Shown here: positions 55,323-64,000 of the stretch, one piece after another
Position numbering within the stretch: the stretch's first letter is position 1
Layout of the letters: each line of letters opens with the position of its first letter
Assembly: GCA_946811695.1 (NCBI GenBank)
Contig: OX328124.1
Location: forward strand, 31,619,648-31,683,647
Reading direction: 5' to 3'
DNA length: 64,000 bases
Source: Gonocerus acuteangulatus
Lineage: Eukaryota > Arthropoda > Insecta > Hemiptera > Coreidae
The notes under the pieces: generated by a model
What the model was told of the DNA's origin: nothing
Seen by the model: the letters and a program-made list of their open reading frames with translations, nothing else
Database searches by the model: none
Made by a program: the position numbers and the translations under genes

Positions 55323-56314
55323 GACTACAGCAACCGGAAAATAATAATAAGTAAATTCTTTGGAGCATTAACAGCAACAAAAGTCTGATATAAAAATATA
55401 CTCTCAACAAAAAAAAAGGAACTTTTATGGCATTTCTCGCAATTTTAAAATCACATAATATAGTTATAAGCTAAATTTATGTACAACAGTTAAACATTAT
55501 CAACAGGTTTCCCTAACGTAGATTAACCTCCCAACTACCCAATTTCTCCTTGGCAGAATGTTATGTAAACATTTTCAAGTTAACAATCGATTCTGTGAAA
55601 GCGATAAAGAAATCCAGTCCTATCTCATTGTATTTTCAGAATATAGTGCAAAAAATTAAGTATGTGTAAATAGCTATCTCAAGCGAAATATAAATTTCTT
55701 ATTATTTATATTACTCTACCTATTCAAAAATTAGGCTTTTGACTAGTGTAAATTTTCCCTGCCAGTCAATCTTGTTAATATTTCGACAAGCTGAATACGA
55801 ATCCGGAGTCCATTTCACCCCATTAAGTCAGGTTTAAGGGTATTTGAAGGTCAAATTTCGTATGAAGTCGTTAAAGAATAAATAACTTGAGCTTCCATGG
55901 GTTTCAGCACATTGGCGCAAAATCAATGACATTTCAAGGACAAATATGTTTATTTTGCAAGAAATGAATCTGCAGTAAAAATTCTTTTTTTTTTTCTTTT
56001 TTTTTTTTTTTTGTGTAAAATAGACTTATTTTTCCTCACTATGGAGGGAGGGAGAAATGCGCTAAAAATCGAAAAACAACCTCCAAAAAATAATGAAGAT
56101 TATTTTACTTTTCCTGAGAGAAAATATTTCTTGAAGCGGAATTTATGCAAAAAATCGTAACGCTTACGAGTTAACATGCTTGCAGGTTCTTGTAGACTTC
56201 CTAATGTAGGAAAACGAATAAAACCATTTTCAAGGTGATATCTGTAACAGAATTCGAGAAAAACGGATAAAAATAGTTTTTCGGGTTGGGTTCTCAGAAT
56301 TGTTGGATTCAATT
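55323..56314. other. 5' flank of the thioredoxin-domain gene
   Basis: AT-rich region upstream of the minus-strand start codon, with a T-run at 55984-56012. Its promoter should lie just right of 55322, but I see no clear core element. No further exon is visible. Confidence 0.4.
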
Positions 56315-56322
56315 GAAATATT
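56315..56322. repeat. Target-site duplication, left
   Basis: GAAATATT, repeated exactly at 57467-57474 on the other side of the Merlin element. Confidence 0.92.
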
Positions 56323-57466
56323 GGTACTTACGTACTAGTTGCACCGGTGTCGAGAACTGGCTCCCAGTCAGTGATCCGGATCAGGCAATATGGCGACAAT
56401 TTCATTATGGCGACCTATTATTAAGACCAAGACCAAGTCTTAATATTATCAACGAGTTGGATTGGCTTGAGTTTCGATTATCCTTGAGCAAGCCTAGCGA
56501 GCGGAAACACGTAACAATTCTGCCATTAACATAAGTCCTTTTAATTTACTAGATTACTTAACATTAGATATTATTTTAATTTAATAATTGCTAATGTTAT
56601 GTAATCTAATGGCCAAGAGTCGGCGCTAGTTTCCAATATTATGGCGCAAATGCGCTGTAAAAAAAATTGCTATGCGTTTCCGGTCGGTATGTTCGCTCAA
56701 CGTTATCGAAACTGTAGTTAATCCAACTCGTTGGTAATATTGATCACTGGTTTTTCGGTGGGTTTTTCGGTCTTTTGTTTCTCCATTTGGCACTCCCCCA
56801 CATTCTTTCCACGGTTTGAGTATGAGCTCCTGTTTCTGGGTCAATGAAATTGTAACGGTGATTAACTCTAGCATGTTGAAAACCTGCAATTTCGATAGCA
56901 TTACTCTGATAGCCTTTCCAGGTATCAGAGTATATGATGCTACCATCCGCTATATTTTCGATGATTTTTTGCAGAAGCGTTGAGCCATTTCTATTTTCAA
57001 CACTCACTACAAACGAGTCTTTGGTTTCCCTGCAAATGCCACCAAACACCCACTGTTGTGGTAATATACGGCCACAATTATTTTTGCGTTTAGTAAAAAG
57101 ACTTTCGTCCACTTCTGTCCATTTCTCAACCAATAGAAATGCTAGATGTTTTCATTTCCGCTCTTATAATGGAGATAACCTCATAATCTAATCTAATCAT
57201 TAAATTAAAATAATTGTAATGTTAAGTAATCTAGTAAATTAAAAGGACTTATGTTAATGGCAGAATTGTTACGTGTTTCCGCTCGCTAGGCTTGCTCAAG
57301 GATAATCGATAATCGAAACTCTAGTCAATCCAACTCGTTGATAATATTAAGACTTGGTCTTGGTCTTAATAATAGAATAAATATTGAAATTGTCGCCATA
57401 TTGCCTGATCCGGATCACTGACAGGGAGCCAGTTCTCGACACCGGTGCAACTAGTACGTAAGTACC
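56323..57466 (-). mobile_element. Merlin DNA transposon (1.14 kb) with long terminal inverted repeats
   Basis: The ends are GGTACTTACGTACTAGTTGC and its exact reverse complement. The inverted repeats extend about 250 bp each (56323-56580 against about 57205-57466) with few differences. The 8-bp duplication GAAATATT flanks it (56315-56322 and 57467-57474). The centre encodes a partial DDE transposase. An extra copy of part of the terminal repeat lies internally at about 56672-56750, so the element is rearranged. A SINE-tail-like segment (GTCGGCGCTAG…GCGCTGTAAAAAA) precedes that copy at 56612-56665. Confidence 0.9.
56744..57133 (-). pseudogene. Merlin (IS1016/ISXO2-like) transposase, C-terminal half
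   Basis: The 129-residue frame contains the DDE catalytic triad in family context: VDESLF (first Asp), IIYSDTWKGY (second Asp) and TQTVERMW (Glu). It also has PQQWVFGGICR and NHRYNFIDPETGAHTQ, all typical of the ISXO2-like domain. The N-terminal zinc-binding and helical part expected in a complete transposase of roughly 250-300 residues is absent. The C-terminus runs into terminal-repeat sequence (WRNKRPKNPPKNQ), so it is truncated and unlikely to be functional. Confidence 0.88.
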
Positions 57467-57474
57467 GAAATATT
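57467..57474. repeat. Target-site duplication, right
   Basis: GAAATATT, a perfect match to 56315-56322. Confidence 0.92.
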
Positions 57475-59415
57475 TTCTACACGTTTTAAAATTGATCTTA
57501 ACTAAGATGTTAAAATTGTAGGTAAATTATGAGTTAAGAAAGTATTTTGTTTTAAATTGCATTTAGCAGGAAAATGAGTAGTTTAGAAAAATAAGACAAG
57601 AAAATGGGGAAAAGAACTATGATCTTTGAGAAGATGGGGACCAACATTTCCGCTAGATACTGTCAGTTTCCTGTTACGGCGCCTTAAATCTTCGTTCTGT
57701 TTGAGATCTCGTTTTAAATTTTTTACTAAAGACCAAAACCTATCAATAAATGGTTCTAATCCTTTACTAATGGCACTAAGAAAATGTACGGAAACGCGCA
57801 AAGATGACGCAGTTCCTGCGAGTCGGACTTTTAATAGTAATGACAGGAAAAACGACAAATGAACAATTTGTGCCTAGTTCACTTTTTTTCTCTCTTTTTT
57901 GGAGGAAATATTTCAATTTAGTCATGTTGCCCGATTCAGATAAGTCTCTGCTAAAAAGAGAGCTGTAATTTTCGAAGACCAGGGACTACAAAAAGAATTC
58001 TGGCACACCATCAAAGATATCTTCCAGTCGCCAAAATTGGTCCATGAGAAACTCGCTGACGGAAACCATGTATCCCATCGGACTATTTTATAAATCTGGT
58101 ATGCCTTGAGTTTCTTCCTTTATATATTTATCATTTTTAAAAGAAAAAAAAGTGAAATGTCTGGGGCAGCTTAAATTTAGGGGACATTGGCTACCTGCCA
58201 TTTTTTTGACCTTTGAATGAATTCAAAAGAATTATTATAATGTAAGGCACATTTATAAATACTTTTCATTGTATTAAAACTGAAAATGGGTGTACATTAC
58301 TTTTAATCATTTGTGTAAAGCCTGGATTTTTTTTTTGAGATGGGAATAAAAAAAAAATAATACCTAACTAAAATAAATACATCCTGCCATTTTGGGGCGT
58401 TAATTTTTGAAAGAGCATGAAAATGTATGGTTTCGTTTTGCAATATACGAATTTTTCATAAAATAACTAATTTAAAAAAAAAAAAAAAAATTTCAAGTAA
58501 TTGGTAAGTGGAAAAACAACTATTTTTTTTTTTTTTTTTATTCAATTTTGGTTCTGAAATAAGAAAGTAATAATCAGACAAAAAATATACTTGTGTTTTA
58601 ATAAGTCATTACCTATCAAAACATTTTCTTTCTTATTGAAAATTAATACATTTGAATAACTTGAAAAGGCTTTGACTTGTATTCACAATAATTTAAACCA
58701 ACTTCTTTATTTCGGAGGTCAAATATAATTTTTTTCATTAGCTGTGTTTAATGGTCGAATCTTGTTTCTACTATGTTCACCTAGAAAAATGTTAAAATTA
58801 TAGCACTGAAATAGTAAGAGGCGTTTGACGGCCATTCAAATAATCAATAAATCAAAAGATTATGGAAATGATAAACAGCGCTTTTTGAAAATAATACATC
58901 TTATAGACTGTTTGTTCTTTAATATGAAGACAATTTTTTCTTGTAGTATTTTTTCGTAAAGGTATAAAAAAATGAAAAATAAGAATCTCCACCGATGTTC
59001 TCAAATTCTCATCTTATCAGCTGTTATCAGTAGATTATTCAGCTGGCAAGTTGACGGGGTTGCCTAGTCTTGCCCCTAGTGTTTATGTACCTTCTCCCCA
59101 AGTCCCTTACCCGGATGGGTAACCTGCCAATTTTTTTTTTTTTTATTCCTACCCCTTTGATACCTGAGTGTTTTCACTGACATTAGACTCCGTATAGAGC
59201 TCCCTATAAATTATGCAATAAAATAATATTAATCTAAATTAAAAAAGTTTTGACAATTACTAAAGTAAATGTCATTCTCAATTTTTGGGATCTGAAAATG
59301 AAACATATTCCCCTGCATTTTTTAAAGCCTTTACTTTTCTTCTCTGAGGTATGATTATTCATTATATTGTTTTGGTTTTAGCAGCAATATGCTCTAACTG
59401 ATTTCTTTATTTCAG
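57475..59415. other. Stretch between Merlin and the first Ras-binding-gene exon
   Basis: AT-rich. The paired open frames at 57583-57862 are mirror images with no motif I recognise. Upstream exons of the + strand gene may lie here or further left, but none could be supported. Confidence 0.4.
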
Positions 59416-61832
59416 AAATGACACCTAAGCCATCAGATGTCGACAAAACTGATTTTGTTTCTGCCACCATGAGCATATTTCTAGCTGTGTCACCCACAGC
59501 TAGATTACATGTTAGTATTACATCAACTCATTTTTTCTTCATGTCATACCTGCTTGAATCGGTATAAGTCAAAATTATAGTTATTCTTGGTTATATTTTA
59601 ATCAGAGTCGCTGTCGAAGCTTGAACCAAATGGATCGAGTGGGGACAAGAAACTCTGACATGAGCTTAAATGTCCCGTTGCAGCAAAGAAGGCACAATTT
59701 AGCAAGATCCCAGGTTAATATTTTATATGCAGTCATAGCTATAAAACGCAAAAAACGAAGTACTTTCATTATTATGTCTGTTTTGATTATTTTAGGTCAA
59801 CAGTTCAGAGTATTTTAGTGTTGGATTTGAAGTCAATGGTCAAGATTCATCCAGCCATGAATTTCTGCTAGCCTCAAAGGGGACCTCTTTAGCGTGAGTC
59901 AAACAATAAATTCTGAAATAAATACATTCGTTACACCTTTGAATGAATCAGCAATATAAAATCGAAAATTCTTCTTTTAGTTTAGACTCCTCGTGCTATG
60001 ATCTATTATAATGGAAGAATAGTTAATGTCATTTTTGCTAATCGAATCCATATTGTACCAACTAAATAATATATCATATTCATTTTTTTTTTTTTTTATG
60101 GCGCATCGACAAGTCGTGGCCATTAGCGCCGGCCTCCAGGGTGCAGCCAGGAATCTTCTCAGCGAGCCCTGAGATGAGAAAATTTCTGGCGCCGGTGGGG
60201 ATCGAACCCACCATCTCCCGCTTATGAATCCAGCGTGCTAGCCACTAGACCACGGTAAACGTGTGGTTCAGTGACAAAAACCTATGTCTGACATCTAGTT
60301 TTAACTCTTTAAAAAAAAATAGCGTAATTATTTAGAACTTAAAATCTCCATTTAACCAACTGTTACTTTTGATGCGGAGTACCCCTCTCTACTAACTTGG
60401 GCTTGATTTTTTTTTTTTTTTTTTTTTTTTTAACAATACCTACTGCCATCAAGCCCAGGAATTATGTTGATTTCTTTCCTGTCATTGTGATTGCCTAATG
60501 ATACTTTATGTTCTTAATAGTTATGGTTCTTATTTATTCTTTTATTACAAAACATTTTTTCAGCCAAATCAGACAGGCTTACGAGTTAATTTATTGTCAA
60601 TTTATTAATAATTATGTTTATTAATGATAATGGTATCCTTGTATGCCTCTTCAGGAGCCTAAAAACTAAATACATCCTAACTCAGACTGGTCTACTAGTA
60701 CTAAAATAGACAGGCCAGTTAGAGTTTGGGTCCTCTAACCCCCCATTCGTGGCCTCCCACCCCTCCCAGGCAATTTTTGGTGTTATTTGTGGTTATTGTT
60801 TGGATATGTGTTAGTTTCCAGATTGTTGGAAGGGAATGGTCATTCTTTTGGTTTCTGTTGTCAATGTTTTTTTCTTCTTTTTTGTAGTGATTCTATGTTC
60901 TACCTGATAAGCACCAAAGATAAGAGTTTCTTTGGCCAAATTTGGCTTGGTCTAATAGTAGTATTCAGCTCATACATTCTAAATTTCCAAAAATTACGTG
61001 GCCAGGATAGTGGAAGGTCTGCTTGTCTACTGTGGCTGTAAATAGTTTTAAGTTTAGCCCCTGCTGAGGCACTAAATGTGCAAAAATATTAGAGCAGTGA
61101 TTAATAAAGCATTTATATTGTCACGTTTTTATTTGTCGACTTTCCACCTGATAAGTGACCATGTAGATTAAATAGGACAATAGGAGTCTCCCATGGTCTA
61201 GTGGCTAGCGCCTTAGAATCACAAGTGGGAGATGGTGGGTTCGATCCCCACCGGCGGCAGGCATTTTCTTTGATTTTGAGTTTGATACTCACATTATTTA
61301 ATAACTCCTTACAGTTTACATTTTTCTTCCTTTTTGTGAAAAAGGCTTGACGCGTGTGTTTAGGCTTTAACACTCTGGGCCTAGGGTTTTGCGTTCAATT
61401 CCCACAACTCGGCGCTAATGACCCAGATGTCGATGAGCCGTAGAAAAAAAAAATAGGACAATATTTCATTAATTACCAACCATTCTGGCATCTAGAAGGA
61501 AGAATGGTAGATCCAAAGAAATCCTCTTAAATGCAGATAACAATTCATCCAAACACAAAAGAACTTGTTTTGAAAAAATGAAGGAGATTGTAAAATAGAC
61601 CAGCAAGGATACCTGAAAAATTTGAAAAATAAGCTTGTTATATTTATACCATAACAAATGTAGGTTTTCATTTTAAACAAAATTTATTGTAGGGAAGCTC
61701 TTGGGCCAGTTTGCAGTCGAAGAGGAATTGAATTATCAAACGTTGAAGTTATGCTAGAACAGTATAAAACACCACTACCTATTTTAACTACAGATACAGC
61801 TTGGCTTGGCGGAAAACATATCACAATCAGAG
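59416..61832 (+). CDS. Protein with Raf-like Ras-binding domain (partial gene, four exons in window)
   Basis: Exons: 59416-59510, 59606-59713, 59796-59893 and 61693-61832, joined in phase over GT-AG introns. The first has an AG acceptor and the last ends in a GTAAAT donor with one leftover base, so the gene extends both ways. The first two exons give a low-complexity stretch (NQMDRVGTRNSDMSLNVPLQ). The last two together form a ubiquitin-fold Ras-binding domain: FEVNGQDSSSHEFLLASKGT, SLAEALGPVCSRRGIELSNV, EVMLEQYKTPLPILTTDTAW, LGGKHITIR. This matches the Raf-type pattern of a basic hairpin, then 'i.eaL.p.c..rgi….veVfl.g…PL.ld.Dt..L.gk.i.i'. Such domains occur in Raf, RGS12/14, Tiam and some RhoGEFs (for example the PLEKHG5 group). 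The catalytic part lies outside the window, so the family member is not assigned. Confidence 0.75.
60083..60256 (-). repeat. tRNA(Met-like)-headed SINE, family A
   Basis: Minus strand: a worn CCGTGGTCTAGTGGCTAGCA head, box B GGTTCGATCCCCACC and body CTCAGGGCTCGCTGAGAAGA. It then has GGCTGCACCCTGGAGGCCGG, CGCTAATGGCC…GATGCGCC and A15. It lies in the intron inside the Ras-binding domain. Confidence 0.88.
60405..60432 (-). repeat. Poly(T) tract
   Basis: About 25 Ts in the intron between exons 59796-59893 and 61693-61832. Confidence 0.8.
61183..61450 (+). repeat. Composite SINE: family A head, then a C-like head, then the shared tail
   Basis: 61185-61270 is an A-type head (GTCTCCCATGGTCTAGTGGC, box B GGTTCGATCCCCACC, GGCGGCAGGCATTTTC). 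About 80 bases later comes a C-like tRNA head (GCTTTAACACTCTGGGCCTA, box B CGTTCAATTCCCAC). That head joins straight to the shared tail CGGCGCTAATGACCC, GTCGATGAGCCGTAG and A10. One 13-bp duplication, AAATAGGACAATA, bounds the whole (61170-61182 and 61451-61463). Confidence 0.85.
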
Positions 61833-62004
61833 GTAAATGCTGTTAAAGTTTTATTGAATTGCATTGCTTGCAGAAAGTAGATTCACTTTTTCTTTTTCAT
61901 TTTATTTTTAAGATTGTAAACTTAGGTTTAACAAACATTTTTGTGTTGTCATTATGGTTAGTCATAAATTCTAGGTAGCCTTCAAAAGATATAGGATTTA
62001 TTTG

Positions 62005-62035
62005 GGGTTGTCCGGAAAGTTCTTAGAGATTTAAA
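62005..62035 (+). mobile_element. mariner-type terminus (candidate)
   Basis: GGTTGTCCGGAAAGTTCTTA resembles the ends of some mariner elements. No partner terminus lies inside the window, so it may be the left terminus of the large palindromic element that follows. Confidence 0.3.
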
Positions 62036-62248
62036 AAATAAATTTTATCTTTATTCTCTAAACTTATAATGAATATAAAGACAATTTTCCTTTTAATTCC
62101 TTTAATTCTCAATTTATTAACTGGATTATAAATGAGGGCCTTAGAGGTCAAGGAAACTAAGTAACGAGCTCAATGTTCTGACAAGGGGAGTATACAGCGA
62201 TGGGGTCACCGATTTGGACCAAATTTTTTCTGGTGATTCTACATCGAA

Positions 62249-64000
62249 AAATAGTCGACACGTATCCGAGCGTTCCGTCCAATGCGCCTCAGGAGCCGAG
62301 AAATAAATTAAATAGGCTGAAAGTGCTTTATTTTTTATATCGTGTTTAAAAAATGATATCGACATGATTCTTTCACCAATTCATTTGTTTTATAGAGCAG
62401 ATTAAAAGAAAAATATAATTGGTAAAGAATAATTTATATTTCGTCAGATATATTCAAAAATATGCTTACGCGTAAACTAGAATTATACATTTTTTTACAC
62501 CAAAAATAATAGCAGATTTAAAATCAGCAACACAAAAAACCCTAATGTAGTGAATATCATTGAAAACAAAAAATTATGATTTTTCCCAGTCTGGAAGAGA
62601 ATAAAAATTTGTAAGCGAAAAAGTAATGTGATGTTTTGAAATTCAATATCTCCCCTTGAGATAATCCGATTTTTATGTCATTGAAATCTTTCGAAAAAAG
62701 AAAGACTCGTTTTTCTAACCATATAAATAACTATTGTATTATCTCAAAAAATACTTGCGAAAAATGGTTCTCAAAATATAAATAAAATGTAAACTTTTTT
62801 GCATATAACGTAAATTCCAGAACACATAGAAACACCCCGATTGGAAGGAAATGTGTCACATTAGGGCCTTTATTGACCCTCCAAGTTTGGTTTGAATCAG
62901 GTAAATATTCTCTGAAATATGGCCGAATTATTAAATATTTAACAAAATGTTAAGGGTCCCCCCTTAGCAAAACTTAAAATAATTTATTTTTTATTTTTGT
63001 AATATTCCCAAAATTTGAATTTTGGGGTTTTTCAATGTGCTAAAAACGAATCTGACATCCGTTTTTAAATACAAATTTTTTTAATAATCGATAACTTTTT
63101 AAATCTAGGTATATGGAATATTTTGGCATAATAATGACTTCTATAGAGTCGAGTATGTAAAACAATTTTTTATTTAAAAACAGATGTCAGATTCGTTTAT
63201 AGCACATTGAAAAACCCCTAAATTCAAATTTTGGGAATATTACAAAAATAAAAAATAAATTATTTTAAGTTTCGCTAAGGGGGGACTCTTAACATTTTGT
63301 TAAAGATTTATTAATTCGGCCATATTTCAGAGAATATTTACCCGATTCAAACCAAACTTTGAGGGTCGATAAAGGCCCTAATGTGACACATTTCCTTCCA
63401 ATCGGGGTGTTTCTATGTGTTCTGGAATTGACGTTATATGCAAAAAAGTTTACATTTTATTTTTATTTTGAGAACCATTTTTCGCAAGTATCTTTTGAGA
63501 TAATACAATAGTCATTTATATGGTTAGAAAAACGAGTCTTTCTTTTTTCGAAAGATTTCAATGACATAAAAATCGGATTATCTCAAGGGGAGATATTGAA
63601 TTTCAAAACGTCACATTACTTTTTCGCTTACAAATTTTTATTCTCTTTCAGACTAGGAAAAATCATTATTTTTTGTTTTCAATGATATTCACTACATTAG
63701 GGTTTTTTGTGTTGCTGATTTTAAATCTGCTGTTATTTTTGGTGTAAAAAAATGTATAATACTAGTTTACTTGAAAACATAAGCATATTTTTGAATATAT
63801 CTGACGAAATATAAATTATTCTTTACCGATTATATTTGTCTTTTAATTTACTCTATAAAACAAATGAATTGGTGAAAGAATCATGTCGATATCATTTTTT
63901 AAACACGATATAAAAAATAAAGTACTTTCAGCCTATTTTATTTTATTTCTCGGCTCCTGAGGCGTATTGGACGGAACGCTCGGATACGTGTAGACTATTT
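62249..64000. repeat. Very large palindrome (arms of about 830 bp, runs off the window)
   Basis: The left arm 62249 to about 63080 is repeated as the reverse complement at about 63165-64000 with scattered substitutions. Examples: CGTATCCGAGCGTTCCGTCC at left and GGACGGAACGCTCGGATACG at the window end; GAAACACCCCGATTGGAAGG against CCTTCCAATCGGGGTGTTTC. The unpaired centre is about 85 bases. Both arms are free of convincing open frames. The right arm is cut by the window edge. It lies in the intron after the Ras-binding domain. Confidence 0.92.

Noticed and set aside
57583..57862. Overlapping open frames on both strands
   Set aside because: Neither shows a family motif; possibly decayed transposon, but not supportable.

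Overview
This is eukaryotic, AT-rich nuclear DNA. It has multi-exon genes with GT-AG introns of 0.1-4 kb, long poly(A)/poly(T) and (TA)n tracts, and dense SINE, LINE and DNA-transposon remnants. The protein families, the 5S-rRNA-headed and tRNA-headed SINEs, and the Merlin, mariner, pogo and REL-endonuclease LINE pieces fit an arthropod (insect or arachnid). I cannot name a species.

Layout. 1-12.4 kb: no host gene seen; LINE fragments, 5S SINEs, foldback repeats and a hairpin element. 12.47-19.42 kb (+): four exons of a two-transmembrane protein, 5' end not found, with a Merlin MITE in an intron. 24.50-30.81 kb (+): a complete six-exon methylthioribose-1-phosphate isomerase gene (MRI1, methionine salvage). 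33.18-42.24 kb (-): at least ten exons of a large Ser/Lys-rich protein of unknown function, including one 2.4-kb exon. 45.41-55.32 kb (-): a six-exon ER membrane protein with two thioredoxin-like domains (CPEC and CVDC), a C-terminal membrane span and a KKxx tail; its last exon shows an apparent +1 frameshift. 56.32-57.47 kb: a Merlin DNA transposon with perfect target-site duplications and a DDE transposase remnant. 59.42-61.83 kb (+): four exons of a gene whose last two in-window exons encode a Raf-like Ras-binding domain; it continues off the right edge across an intron holding a very large palindrome (62.25-64.00 kb).

The host genes are unrelated housekeeping or signalling genes with no operon-like logic. 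The more unusual content is in the repeats. SINEs with different RNA-derived heads (5S rRNA, a Met-like tRNA, other tRNAs) share a core and tail, and at least two insertions are composites of two SINE modules bounded by a single target-site duplication. Several hammerhead-ribozyme-like cores lie in dispersed repeats. Two Merlin-family elements have intact ends and 8-bp duplications. All of this was read by eye: exon borders come from splice consensus and reading phase, and family names from remembered motifs, without database searches.
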